Shown: in pieces, positions 41,495 through 49,519 of the stretch
Numbering within the stretch: the first letter of the stretch is position 1
How the letters are laid out: every line of letters begins with the position of its first letter
Origin: a virus
Reading direction: 5' to 3' (one strand)
IMG/VR virus record: IMGVR_UViG_3300046425_000186
Span: 1 to 53,862 of that record
DNA: 53,862 nt
The notes under the pieces: model-generated
Databases searched by the model: none
What the model was told of the DNA's origin: nothing
What the model saw: only the letters and a program-made list of their open reading frames with translations
Translations under genes and position numbers: made by a program

Positions 41495-41636
41495 CGTAAC
41501 CTGGTATTAATTTTAAAGTTTCTAAAGTTCCTATAGCTAAGTCTCTTACGTTGCTTAATTCGTTTAATAAATGCTGCATAATTCTATTTTGAGCATCTAT
41601 TTTATTTTTCATTTCTATTAATTTACTCTCTTTCAT
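41406..41636 (-). CDS. small helical protein between nrdB and nrdA
   Basis: 76 aa, helical and charged. The core (RDLAIGTLETLKLIPGYDDA) looks conserved and the tail is Lys/Ser/Thr-rich. Probably a coiled-coil dimer. It lies 74 bases downstream of nrdB in the same operon. I recall the LETLKLIPGYDEA motif from marine phages; the function is unknown. Confidence 0.6.
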   Translation of the reverse strand: MKESKLIEMKNKIDAQNRIMQHLLNELSNVRDLAIGTLETLKLIPGYDDAIKKIKKDITEKSSKTKKTKSLEETSN

Positions 41637-41710
41637 ATAGATCTTTTTTTATATCATTTTCCGTTATGTCTATACCAAGGTTAATACCTTTTTCATAAAC
41701 TCTACACCAA

Positions 41711-42679
41711 TTACCAAATGTTGTCAAAGTCTTCGCCTTCGTTAGCTTTTGAATAATCCGTCGGCCGTATTGCGAAAAAATCAGTATGAGTGACCCCGCC
41801 GGTAAGATGATAGAACCAATCAAGATTAGACGCTGCATCTTTGTCATACGCGAAGTACGAGCCAAGGTCGATGTAACCAAGTTCAACCAGTTTTTCATTT
41901 GCTCTCTTTTTTATAAAATGTTTTAAATCATTAGACTTAATACCTTCGATATCACCCATTTCAAACATCTTGTCTATATATCTAGTTTCAAGTGATACCA
42001 TGGTTTCTGCAGCTTTTATTATATCTTCTCGACATAAATTCAATAATTGATTGTTTTCACTGCACATATCGCGAAAAAGCTTACAGCCCATTTTACTGTG
42101 TAAACTTTCATCACGAACAGACCATTTCATTTGTTGTCCGATACCTTTGAGTAAATTACGAAGCTGAAAACTATAAAGCACTGCAAAAGCACTATACAGG
42201 CTAACTCCTTCAGCGAAGGCTGAAAATACAGCCAAGCTTTTCGCAATACCAATAGAATTATCACCGTCGTAAGCAACCAAATTATCAAATCTAGCAGCCG
42301 TGGCTGGTTCGTGTAAAAATGCTTCATAATCTTCTAATCCTAATGTTTCGTTTAAATAACTATAAGCAACAGCGTGAACTGTTTCTTGAGATCCAAACAT
42401 CATTGCCATCTGTTGTATTTCGTGTTTAGGAAACCACCCGACAACCTTCTGCGTCCAATAATCCGACACTGCACATTCAGTTTGTGCGAAGCCGAGTAAT
42501 ATGTTTCCAACCAAGTTTTTCTCTTTCTCATTTAATTTTTCTTTCCAATCTTTAATATCACTTTGCATTGAAATTTCAGTATGTAACCAAAATGCTTGTG
42601 CTTGCTTTAACCAACCTTCTGTATAGTATTCAGGGTATTCAAACGGTTTGTACGCTACGCGCTCATCAAATAAACCCAT
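41711..42679 (-). CDS. nrdB: class Ia ribonucleotide reductase, small subunit
   Basis: 322 aa. It holds the di-iron centre and tyrosyl radical that start NrdA catalysis. Iron ligands and radical residue are visible: QTECAVSDYW (E68), GSQETVHAVAY (E99, H102, radical Y106), FAEGVSLYS (E157) and RDESLHSK (E191, H194). The C-terminus ends NEGEDFDNIW, which should bind NrdA. The start overlaps the preceding small gene by one base (TAATG). Length is a little under the E. coli protein (376). The call is firm. Confidence 0.95.
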   Translation of the reverse strand: MGLFDERVAYKPFEYPEYYTEGWLKQAQAFWLHTEISMQSDIKDWKEKLNEKEKNLVGNILLGFAQTECAVSDYWTQKVVGWFPKHEIQQMAMMFGSQETVHAVAYSYLNETLGLEDYEAFLHEPATAARFDNLVAYDGDNSIGIAKSLAVFSAFAEGVSLYSAFAVLYSFQLRNLLKGIGQQMKWSVRDESLHSKMGCKLFRDMCSENNQLLNLCREDIIKAAETMVSLETRYIDKMFEMGDIEGIKSNDLKHFIKKRANEKLVELGYIDLGSYFAYDKDAASNLDWFYHLTGGVTHTDFFAIRPTDYSKANEGEDFDNIW

Positions 42680-42828
42680 TACTTATAAATTGTTAAACAT
42701 AAATCAATAAAAGGTATATATAAAACCCATGAAACTCTTTCTTCTTCATCATAAGTTCTTAATCCAAATAGAATGCCTGGGTAAAAGCCAACTTCTAAAG
42801 ACCAAGAAATATTATTATTTTCAGCCAT
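42679..42828 (-). CDS. 49-aa protein coupled to nrdB
   Basis: Start at 42828, stop TAA at 42679-42681 sharing a base with the nrdB ATG. The product (MAENNNISWSLEVGFYPGIL, then FGLRTYDEEERVSWVLYIPF and IDLCLTIYK) has the pattern WSLEFGFYPGILFGxRTY of a small phage protein I remember beside reductase genes. No membrane signal is certain, though the C-terminus is hydrophobic. The tight TAATG coupling supports a real gene. Confidence 0.7.
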   Translation of the reverse strand: MAENNNISWSLEVGFYPGILFGLRTYDEEERVSWVLYIPFIDLCLTIYK

Positions 42829-42994
42829 ATACTTTAATTTTATATTCGTTTTGTAATTCTACTAGTTCTTTGTATTTTATTTTACCTCGCATCTCCCAAC
42901 TCCAACTACACCATTTTTCAATTTGACGCTCAGCATATTTTTGTCTAGCTATCCTTTTCGCTTCGAAAGGATTAGCTTTATTGTTTCGTCGCAT
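42821..42994 (-). CDS. 57-aa basic helical protein
   Basis: Start at 42994, stop TGA at 42821-42823. The product contains NPFEAKRIARQKYAERQIEK, WCSWSWEMRGK and IKYKELVELQNEYKIKVYG. It overlaps the endonuclease gene upstream by 46 bases and the next gene by 8, as is common in this arm. Its ordered helical content and lack of other coding in this stretch suggest it is real. Function unknown. Confidence 0.55.
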   Translation of the reverse strand: MRRNNKANPFEAKRIARQKYAERQIEKWCSWSWEMRGKIKYKELVELQNEYKIKVYG

Positions 42995-43407
42995 TCTTTT
43001 TGATTTTGTGGTTTATACAGTGTATAATTAGGAAACTGATTCATAACAAGTCTTTTAAACAACTTCCAACGCATTGGAAAAGATTCATTAGCTCTACCTT
43101 TTGTTTCAATTATAAAATCATCACCAATAAAATCAGGTGTGTATTTTATAGGTAATATGCGTTTGCAACCCCTGTTTTTGTAATCACCCTTGCCATTACT
43201 ACATCTCTCGTACACCTCGTTTTCAAAATGAAAACCGGCTAATAAAACAAAAGTTTCTCCTTCATATTTGGCTTTTATTTTTTCTTTTTTCAAAGCCATA
43301 TACATATAACGCTCAAGGCCAGACGCAAAGTTAATACCATCATATGACACTTTCTTTGACTGTACTGGACCGCGTTTCTTCTTTCTTTTATAAGGTTTCC
43401 GCTTCAT
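42949..43407 (-). CDS. PDDEXK endonuclease (T7 endonuclease I / resolvase-like)
   Basis: 152 aa with a very basic N-terminus (MKRKPYKRKKKRGPVQSKK). Catalytic pattern: GLERYMYMALKKE (acidic residue), then YTPDFIGDDFIIETKGRAN (Asp, Glu and Lys of the PD-ExK core). Four cysteines around CSNGKGDYKNRGC may bind zinc. It likely cuts branched DNA during recombination or packaging, as T7 endonuclease I does. It overlaps the next upstream gene by 20 bases. The superfamily is well supported; the exact substrate is inferred. Confidence 0.82.
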   Translation of the reverse strand: MKRKPYKRKKKRGPVQSKKVSYDGINFASGLERYMYMALKKEKIKAKYEGETFVLLAGFHFENEVYERCSNGKGDYKNRGCKRILPIKYTPDFIGDDFIIETKGRANESFPMRWKLFKRLVMNQFPNYTLYKPQNQKECDETIKLILSKRKG

Positions 43408-43702
43408 TTATTTCTATATCATGATAGTGTAAACCATCGTTACCATTTTGACCTACAACGTTTATTCTATTAATCATACACTCTTCAATCTCATCTTGCA
43501 AACAACGTTTTGCAGCTTCAATATATAATAAAGCATCCATCAACTCTTCTTGCACATCAATTAAAAAACGATTAAGATCTTTTTCTTGACCTTCAATTTC
43601 TTGCATCATTGTAGCTCCGTATTTTTGTTGACCAATAATACTGCGTTGATCCATTTTTTTTAGTACTGATAATACTATTTCATCTTTAGTGTTTATCTTC
43701 AT
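43388..43702 (-). CDS. MazG-like nucleotide pyrophosphohydrolase (short)
   Basis: 104 aa. The helical signature KYGATMMQ, then DLNRFLIDVQEELMDALLYI (E52, E53, D56) is that of the all-alpha NTP pyrophosphatase (MazG/dUTPase-dimeric) group, which removes unwanted dNTPs or (p)ppGpp. Only one EExxD-type site is seen, as in many short phage forms. It lies next to a second MazG domain gene and a thymidylate-synthase-like gene, so nucleotide-pool control is likely. The substrate cannot be read from sequence. Confidence 0.7.
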   Translation of the reverse strand: MKINTKDEIVLSVLKKMDQRSIIGQQKYGATMMQEIEGQEKDLNRFLIDVQEELMDALLYIEAAKRCLQDEIEECMINRINVVGQNGNDGLHYHDIEINEAETL

Positions 43703-44475
43703 TATAATGTATTTTTTACAAATGTTCCATTAATCATTTTACCTTTTCTTTTAGATATTTCATTGTAAGCATAATCTATACAATCTTCAATTTTCATATC
43801 TTCTAATGTAGCTAGATTTGTTAATACAACTACTATGTCACCTATTGCATCATATATTTCTTTTCTGTCTTTTTTTAATATTGCTTCTGCTAACTCACCA
43901 GCTTCTTCCATTAATTTAACATATTGTGTATGTGAATTACCTTTACTTGTTATACCCCTACTGTCAGCCCATTCTCTTATTAAATTAAATCTTGATATTT
44001 CAGGATCACTTGAAGGGTTATGATCTGGATTTAAAAAACATTCATAAAAAGCCTTATTATAAATAAAACATCTTTCATTATCAAACATAGACGCTTTAGC
44101 GTTTGCTAATATCCAGTTAATAGTTTGTTTTGTTATATTAAAGTCTCCGTATGTTGTTTTCCATTTTAAACCAGTATTATCCATTAATCTACCTTTTAAT
44201 TTATTTAATGGACAAGGAAAAGTTGATGTTTGTTCTGTAGAATTTATTTTCATTTTATTTAATAAAGGTTTTAATTTATTGTACTTGTGAAGATCAGTTT
44301 TGTAGCCATAAGACTTTTGAAGTTCTATTTCACGGTCTGATATATAATCTATATCGTCTGACTGTTCAAGAACTTCATACTCACCCTCCTTATATCCTTG
44401 TATAAGGGTAACTCTGGTATTAAGATTACGTGTAACGCCTATCTTTTTACCTGGAATGTGATAAATATAATACAT
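43702..44475 (-). CDS. GIY-YIG-like plus MazG fusion protein
   Basis: 257 aa in three parts. Residues 1-65 (MYYIYHIPGKKIGVTRNLNT, then DREIELQKSYGYKTD) look like a GIY-YIG nuclease core with R21 and E51, although YIG reads KIG. Residues 66-160 are an unclear middle. Residues 165-257 (YVKLMEEAGELAEAILKKDR, KEIYDAIGDIVVVLTNLATL) are a MazG pyrophosphatase with EExxE (E190, E191, E194) and the second acidic pair around D209 and D213. A fusion of nuclease and pyrophosphatase is unusual. The start shares a residue-long gap of 4 bases with the preceding synthase gene. MazG part firm, nuclease part tentative. Confidence 0.78.
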   Translation of the reverse strand: MYYIYHIPGKKIGVTRNLNTRVTLIQGYKEGEYEVLEQSDDIDYISDREIELQKSYGYKTDLHKYNKLKPLLNKMKINSTEQTSTFPCPLNKLKGRLMDNTGLKWKTTYGDFNITKQTINWILANAKASMFDNERCFIYNKAFYECFLNPDHNPSSDPEISRFNLIREWADSRGITSKGNSHTQYVKLMEEAGELAEAILKKDRKEIYDAIGDIVVVLTNLATLEDMKIEDCIDYAYNEISKRKGKMINGTFVKNTL

Positions 44476-44479
44476 AAAT

Positions 44480-45121
44480 TTATAGTTTGTCGTTATATAA
44501 GTGCATGTTGTGTGCGTGGTGGTAATACCAGCCTATTTCTAAATTTAATCTGTCTGCAATCATTTTTTGTAATGATGAAAACTGATACTGATCATTGCAG
44601 AAACCGTACCAGATGTCATTAGAACGCATATAGACAGACATACACAAACGTTTGTCTATAATCGTAAACTGTATTGCATAAGTACAAGGTGTATCTGTTT
44701 TGTATTTATCATACTCTTTGCCGTCATAAATAGATATAGCAGCGTGACGGGTTTTTTTGTTTGATTTTAATTTAGCACAAACATAATCTATTTGAGCTTT
44801 ACGCTTCCATTGATAACCGTAATTTGAATTAACATTGCCATGCTCATCAGCCATACGTTTCCATATTTTTGGTATTTTTCCATATAACTCGCCAAGCTTG
44901 CTTATATTTGGATCGCCAGACAAATACCATTGCCATTCAGCTTCAGCGTATTTTAAACTCCAATTACGCTGCTCATTTTTTATGTGATTATCTTGTGGGT
45001 CTAAAATATAGAAACCACAATTAAACAAAGCTTTTGTATTGTCAAAGTCTAGGCCTCTTATTAAAGCTTCATCTAGCAATGCTTCATACGCTTCATTAGC
45101 GTTTTGATAACTGTTTCTCAT
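44480..45121 (-). CDS. thymidylate synthase family enzyme, Asp-177 variant (dCMP hydroxymethylase-like?)
   Basis: 213 aa from the Met at 45121 (an upstream Met at 45202 is possible but would give a 107-base overlap). With this start the numbering fits E. coli ThyA exactly: TPCTYAIQF (C146), YMRSNDIWYG (R166, S167, D169), NDQYQFSS (D177 where thymidylate synthase has Asn) and HLY (H207, Y209). Asn-177 selects dUMP; Asp at this place is found in dCMP hydroxymethylases such as T4 gp42. The last 50 residues of ThyA are missing. It may methylate or hydroxymethylate dCMP or act on dUMP. Neighbours are two MazG genes. Confidence 0.85.
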   Translation of the reverse strand: MRNSYQNANEAYEALLDEALIRGLDFDNTKALFNCGFYILDPQDNHIKNEQRNWSLKYAEAEWQWYLSGDPNISKLGELYGKIPKIWKRMADEHGNVNSNYGYQWKRKAQIDYVCAKLKSNKKTRHAAISIYDGKEYDKYKTDTPCTYAIQFTIIDKRLCMSVYMRSNDIWYGFCNDQYQFSSLQKMIADRLNLEIGWYYHHAHNMHLYNDKL

Positions 45122-45347
45122 AATAATATTTATAATATTCATAGATCGTATTCCATATAGTGTGTTTGCTATACACGCTCGGCGATCTATTTGTTTTTCC
45201 ATTAATTATAATATCTATATACCAAGCCGCTTCATTTTTAGCAAATGGTGATATATAAATATTATTATTTATACACCAATGATAAGCTTTAAATTCTAAC
45301 TCATCAGGAGTGTAAATTCCCATATTTACTTTTTTACCCCAAGCCAT
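45096..45347 (-). CDS. small conserved phage protein
   Basis: 83 aa. The sequence (YTPDELEFKAYHWCINNNIY, ISPFAKNEAAWYIDIIINGK, TNRSPSVYSKHTIWNTIYEY) has ordered secondary structure and resembles a small protein I recall from marine phages. No catalytic motif or membrane segment is seen. It follows directly after the primase-helicase gene on the - strand and overlaps the synthase gene by 26 bases if that starts at 45121. Function unknown. Confidence 0.68.
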   Translation of the reverse strand: MAWGKKVNMGIYTPDELEFKAYHWCINNNIYISPFAKNEAAWYIDIIINGKTNRSPSVYSKHTIWNTIYEYYKYYYEKQLSKR

Positions 45348-47075
45348 TTATTCCCAAGGCATTGGATCGTCTAAACTAATTGTTTGATGAGGAATAAAAC
45401 AACCTGACTTAGGTTCCCATTTAAAATGAGCTTCAGCTCCGTTTTCACCGAGGTTTTGAAACTTTACTTTAAGAACTTTAGCTTTAACTGTTTTAGCTTC
45501 ATAGTCTCTATGTATCAACAACCCATGATAACTAGCATCATACCATTCACCACCGCCTTTAATGTTATACATTGTTGGCTCTTCAATTTTACCTTCTTTG
45601 TCTTTATACATTTTAGTTGGGTGAGCTACAATAAAAACTAATACATCAAACTTTTTAGCAAACGTTTCTATTTTAGTTAAATACTCCATCGTATACCTAT
45701 TAACGTCTTCTGTCTTACAGTCTACATCTCTAACTTTATTAAATGGATCTATAACTAAACATTTAATACCTTTGCGCTTAACTAGCTCAGCACCTTTTTT
45801 AAGCACGGACTCAAGCGTGTAACGCTCCATATCAATGTGAAAGAAATTACTATTACAATGATCTGCAACTTGATTCCATTTACTACCACCAATATCTGCT
45901 TGCGTTGGCATACCTTGCCAAACTTTACGCATCAACTTGTGTGCGTGAAGGTATGTCGGTACATTTTCCGGACTAGCGAACGCCGTTTTCCAGCCATAGT
46001 TTTGGTTATACCCAACAACCATTTGGTCGACAAAATCTGATTTGCCGCTACTCGGAATACCAGTAACAGTAATGAACTGACCAGTATAAGTTGAAAAGAT
46101 GTCATCAAAATTTTGAAGACCAATTTGATATCCAGGTTTAAACCCGTTACGAACAAAGTCTGTGACTTCGTCTTCAATGTCCCTAAATGTCGTGACATTT
46201 TCAAGTGGTACCGGTTTTGACCTTGCAATACGCTCTGCCAATTTTTCTGTTCCATATTTTATTAAATATTCATTAGCATCTTTACAATCATCAAATGTAG
46301 CTAAATAACAAACCTCAGATCCTAGTCTTCTAATTAATTCAGCTTGTAGCGCTTGACCAGCTTCGTCTGAATCTACCGCTAAAATAACTTTTTCTTTGTC
46401 TTCGAAATAATCTATACAATTGTCTAAATAATCTAAATTGTTAGTATTAAGTGTAGCACCATTAGGAACAGATATTGCATTTTCAATACCCGCTTCATGT
46501 AAAGCTAGCACGTCCATTTCGCCTTCAACTATAACGCAATACTCATAGCCTACTATGCTGTCTATATTGTAGAATACTTTTTCAGCACCCTTATATAATT
46601 TAAAGTTTTTTCTTCCATCGCGGTATTTAATGTTAGTTAATTCACCGCCCATAAAATAATTAAACTTTATTACATTCTCGGTTTTACCGGTTTGTGGCAT
46701 ATACTCAGGACCTTCGCTAATTTCTAAATCAGTTAAAGTTTGAGTTCCTATACCTCTTGCATTAAACCATTCAATTACTTTATCACTTAAAAACTCAGGA
46801 TATTCTTTAGAATTAGGAGGACCTAGTGGTTTCACATATTCTTTTTCAGCTTTACCCTTACGCTGATAAGTGTGTAATTGAAATGATTTATTACAATTGT
46901 GGCAAGTACCGAGACCACGTTCCCAATCATATGAAGCACATTTTTTCTTGTGATTCTTGGGTTGTCTACATTTGGTAGAATCAGGACATACGCCTTGTGT
47001 TTTACCAACTTCTAGACCATGTTGATTGAATTCATCAATCAAAAATCCATTAATCTCTTTATCTTCTACTTGCAT
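45348..47075 (-). CDS. T7 gp4-like primase-helicase
   Basis: 575 aa. It makes RNA primers and unwinds the fork. The N-terminal zinc-binding part has C30, C36, C46, C58 and C61. The TOPRIM primase has VIVEGEMDVLAL (E184) and ILAVDSDEAG (D234, D236). The DnaB-like helicase domain starts about residue 300 with Walker A GIPSSGKS (339-346), Walker B KCLVIDPFN and an HPTKM motif. The C-terminus is short. It is the main replication protein visible; the matching DNA polymerase is not in the window. The stretch at 45940-46100 (Walker A region) is somewhat GC-richer. Confidence 0.93.
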   Translation of the reverse strand: MQVEDKEINGFLIDEFNQHGLEVGKTQGVCPDSTKCRQPKNHKKKCASYDWERGLGTCHNCNKSFQLHTYQRKGKAEKEYVKPLGPPNSKEYPEFLSDKVIEWFNARGIGTQTLTDLEISEGPEYMPQTGKTENVIKFNYFMGGELTNIKYRDGRKNFKLYKGAEKVFYNIDSIVGYEYCVIVEGEMDVLALHEAGIENAISVPNGATLNTNNLDYLDNCIDYFEDKEKVILAVDSDEAGQALQAELIRRLGSEVCYLATFDDCKDANEYLIKYGTEKLAERIARSKPVPLENVTTFRDIEDEVTDFVRNGFKPGYQIGLQNFDDIFSTYTGQFITVTGIPSSGKSDFVDQMVVGYNQNYGWKTAFASPENVPTYLHAHKLMRKVWQGMPTQADIGGSKWNQVADHCNSNFFHIDMERYTLESVLKKGAELVKRKGIKCLVIDPFNKVRDVDCKTEDVNRYTMEYLTKIETFAKKFDVLVFIVAHPTKMYKDKEGKIEEPTMYNIKGGGEWYDASYHGLLIHRDYEAKTVKAKVLKVKFQNLGENGAEAHFKWEPKSGCFIPHQTISLDDPMPWE

Positions 47076-47085
47076 TTAATTTAAT

Positions 47086-47400
47086 TTAAAACGGTAGATC
47101 ATCTTCAACCGCGTCAGGAGCAACAACAGCCGCTCTTGTTGGTTCATCTTGTCTTGGAGCTGCTGCTACATTTTCTCCGTTTGTCCAAACCACTTGAACA
47201 TTACCTAAATAAGTTTTAGCTGCTTTACTTTCTCTTTCTTCTTTTGTTTGACTTATAACAATTGGTCCTTGATTTCCAAATTGATCTAAGTCATCATTTA
47301 AAGTTATTACTATAGGAAGATATTTACCTTTTTTACCTTCAATAACTTTTGATTTATCAATATTACTTAAATTGATACTTGCTTTAATTATACTTGCCAT
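47086..47400 (-). CDS. single-stranded DNA-binding-like protein
   Basis: 104 aa. The first 70 residues form beta strands (SIIKASINLSNIDKSKVIEG, KYLPIVITLNDDLDQFGNQG, TYLGNVQVVWTNGE) and the tail is acidic and ends DAVEDDLPF, like the acidic tip of SSB proteins that recruits partners. No signal peptide. It lies between the primase-helicase and the recombination exonuclease, where an SSB is expected. The OB-fold is inferred from pattern. Confidence 0.75.
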   Translation of the reverse strand: MASIIKASINLSNIDKSKVIEGKKGKYLPIVITLNDDLDQFGNQGPIVISQTKEERESKAAKTYLGNVQVVWTNGENVAAAPRQDEPTRAAVVAPDAVEDDLPF

Positions 47401-47402
47401 AA

Positions 47403-48134
47403 TTATAAAGTTTGATTAATAAAATATTGTTGAGGATCAAAGTCCTCTGATTCATAAAATAATTTATATTGTTCTACTGCTCTTTCTACTTTGTTTTTAC
47501 CACGCGCTAAAAAATCAGGTGAGCAATCAAAAATACCTATTTGATGCGTAGTTTTATCTATTGCTATAAATATTAATTCATATCCAAATAGATGTTGATA
47601 AATATAAGCTTGACTGTCGTAATTATATTTAGAAGCTGAATATCTAAATTTATGAAGATCAGCTGTTGTTTTTAAATCTACTATCAATCTTTCGTCATGA
47701 TTAACAATATCAGCTTTGCCTTTCCATTTTAAACCTTCTAACTCTGTTATTCCAGGTTTTTCATATTCAACGTTTATACCTCGTATAAGATCAACACATG
47801 CTTTATTTTTTAGCATTTTATCTATCATAAGTTCTAACTTGTCAACTTCACTTTGTAACAAACACATTTCACCTCCAGATATTTCTTTATATAACTTTGT
47901 GTTTCTTGTTGTAGCATCTATTATTTTAAACTTCTTAAGTTTATCTGGCTCTAATATAGCTGTGTGAAAATAACCACCAATTAAAAAAGCTGGTATTTGT
48001 TTTTGTTCTTGTCTTAGACTAAGAGGATCTGTTAATAGCTTGCTAATGTCAGAATTGCTAAGATACTTTTTACCAAAATCACCATAATAATGTTTATCGT
48101 CTTTTAGTTTTTTTACAATTTGTTTTTCAGTCAT
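47403..48134 (-). CDS. RecE-like PDDEXK exonuclease
   Basis: 243 aa. The family residues are visible: GGYFHTAILEPDK (H57), WKGKADIVNHDERLIVDLKT (D142, D153, K155) and YDSQAYIYQHLFGYE. Such exonucleases (RecE C-terminal type) chew one strand to feed the annealing protein. It shares one base with the ERF gene upstream, so the pair forms a recombination module. Cysteines are scattered, with no obvious 4Fe-4S set. The call is firm. Confidence 0.87.
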   Translation of the reverse strand: MTEKQIVKKLKDDKHYYGDFGKKYLSNSDISKLLTDPLSLRQEQKQIPAFLIGGYFHTAILEPDKLKKFKIIDATTRNTKLYKEISGGEMCLLQSEVDKLELMIDKMLKNKACVDLIRGINVEYEKPGITELEGLKWKGKADIVNHDERLIVDLKTTADLHKFRYSASKYNYDSQAYIYQHLFGYELIFIAIDKTTHQIGIFDCSPDFLARGKNKVERAVEQYKLFYESEDFDPQQYFINQTL

Positions 48135-48682
48135 TATAGAGTATTTAACATTCCTTCTATTTCTTTAGAAATATTGTATTTTGCTTTAATAGCTTCTAAT
48201 TTACCACCTGATATTATGTATTGAACCGCTTTTTCATATGCTGGATCTTTTTTCGAGGTTATGGTGCTTTTAGTTTTAGCTTTTGGCGCTTTGCCGTGAT
48301 TGTTTGACGCATCTGAGTCTTGCGTGTCGTCTATTAGGAATAAATTACCTAATGCATATTTCTTCCCGTAACTTGAAGCACTACCAAACTGTTGCGGAGT
48401 CTGCATACCTTTTTGATTTAGATCAACGCCAACTAAAGCTGAGGCATGTATTGATTCTTTACCATCGCTTATTGTAGCTGTTGAACAAATTATAGGTATG
48501 TTGCTAACATCAATTAATTGTTCATCAATTGTTACTGATACTCCTAACTCTAATAGAAAGGGCTTTGTTGCTTCGAGAATGTCTTCGGCTGATCTGAAGT
48601 AATATTTGCCGAAGGAGTTAAATCTACTTTTCTTCGATTTAAACTTTGTTTGAATTGTAGCTAATTTTTCGTTTATGTTCAT
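48134..48682 (-). CDS. ERF-family single-strand annealing protein
   Basis: 182 aa. The ERF signature is seen in FGKYYFRSAEDILEATKPFL and MQTPQQFGSASSYGKKYALG, NLFLIDDTQDSDA. The C-terminus has a Lys/Ser linker and a small helical end (LEAIKAKYNISKEIEGMLNT). It anneals complementary strands made by the adjacent exonuclease. The leader upstream (48683-48766) is AT-rich with no clear promoter I can support. The call is firm on motif and neighbour. Confidence 0.87.
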   Translation of the reverse strand: MNINEKLATIQTKFKSKKSRFNSFGKYYFRSAEDILEATKPFLLELGVSVTIDEQLIDVSNIPIICSTATISDGKESIHASALVGVDLNQKGMQTPQQFGSASSYGKKYALGNLFLIDDTQDSDASNNHGKAPKAKTKSTITSKKDPAYEKAVQYIISGGKLEAIKAKYNISKEIEGMLNTL

Positions 48683-48766
48683 TCGTTTTTATTTAAATTG
48701 CTTATTATTATAATTACATGTTTATATTATCTTTTACGTTTTTTTTTAATTCCGTGTAGCCGTAAC

Positions 48767-49519
48767 TTAAAGAAAGTCAAGCACTTGCGAGTGATCAACA
48801 CTGTCTATTAATTTTTGTACAGCTTGTTTTTTTAACTCTGAAACACGAACATACGCACTGACGCCTCTTATACCTAGTTTACCTGCTATATAATTAGCAG
48901 AATGTTTTTCACAGTCTAAACCATAAGACAATCTTAAAACCTCGTATTCAATACCTGTTAAATGTTTTTTCATTAAACTCTTTAAATACATGTTAAGTAT
49001 TTGTATGTTATATGGCTCTGATTTGTCTGCTATTTGATTTATCATATTTTCTTCGTCGTTAACAGGTTGTGCATCTATACTTAAAAACATAGAATTAAAA
49101 AACATAGCAACCATTTTTTTGTCTTTAGGATTTTTACGTATTTCATTAATTTTATGTTCTGGTATTCTTATGTTACCTCTTAATGAATCTATTTTTCTTC
49201 TAATAGCACCTTTTATTCTTTTACTAAAAAAGCTTTTTAATGTTTTTTCAATATCTTCTGAATCTATTAATCTTTCCCAATCTAATTTATCAACTGCTTT
49301 TACTAAAGCTAAACTACCAATTTGAAATAAATCCATTATTGTTAAAACACCAACAGCTTGTTGTGATGTTGATTGTTTTCTAGCCATAGCTTCAACAAGA
49401 GGTATAAATTTAACAACTAATTCATCTCTTGTGTAGTAATCGTAAAATTTTTGAGGTGGCATTGAAGATTTAATATCTTCCTTATATCTTATATAATTCT
49501 GTATGTTATATTTCTTCAT
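48767..49519 (-). CDS. sigma-70 family RNA polymerase sigma factor
   Basis: 250 aa. Region 2 is visible in LVVKFIPLVEAMARKQ, LTIMDLFQIGSLALVKAVDK, LDWERL and FFSKRIKGAIRRKIDSLRGN. A linker with IRIPEHKINEIRKNPKD follows, and region 4 is LTGIEYEVLRLSYGLDCEKH, SANYIAGKLGIRGVSAYVRV, SELKKQAVQKL. It should redirect host RNA polymerase to phage promoters, probably for the + strand arm. It overlaps the upstream HTH gene by 14 bases. The call is firm; target promoters were not identified. Confidence 0.9.
   Translation of the reverse strand: MKKYNIQNYIRYKEDIKSSMPPQKFYDYYTRDELVVKFIPLVEAMARKQSTSQQAVGVLTIMDLFQIGSLALVKAVDKLDWERLIDSEDIEKTLKSFFSKRIKGAIRRKIDSLRGNIRIPEHKINEIRKNPKDKKMVAMFFNSMFLSIDAQPVNDEENMINQIADKSEPYNIQILNMYLKSLMKKHLTGIEYEVLRLSYGLDCEKHSANYIAGKLGIRGVSAYVRVSELKKQAVQKLIDSVDHSQVLDFL

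Noticed and set aside
41623-41727. Possible 34-aa TTG-start frame after nrdB (ends DITENDIKKDLYERE)
   Set aside because: The tail looks protein-like and fills the gap at 41637-41710, but it needs a TTG start inside nrdB and has no motif, so it was not listed as a gene.
45121-45202. Longer thymidylate synthase start at 45202
   Set aside because: It would overlap the upstream gene by 107 bases; starting at 45121 gives the family-like beginning NSYQNANEAYEALLDE and numbering that fits E. coli exactly.
45932-46255. 107-aa frame inside the primase-helicase gene
   Set aside because: It overlaps the Walker A region of a firmly identified gene and shows no protein-like pattern.
48683-48766. Promoter in the gap upstream of the ERF gene
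   Set aside because: AT-rich sequence gives many partial matches to -7 and -33 boxes, but none stands out as TTTG...TAnnTTTG.
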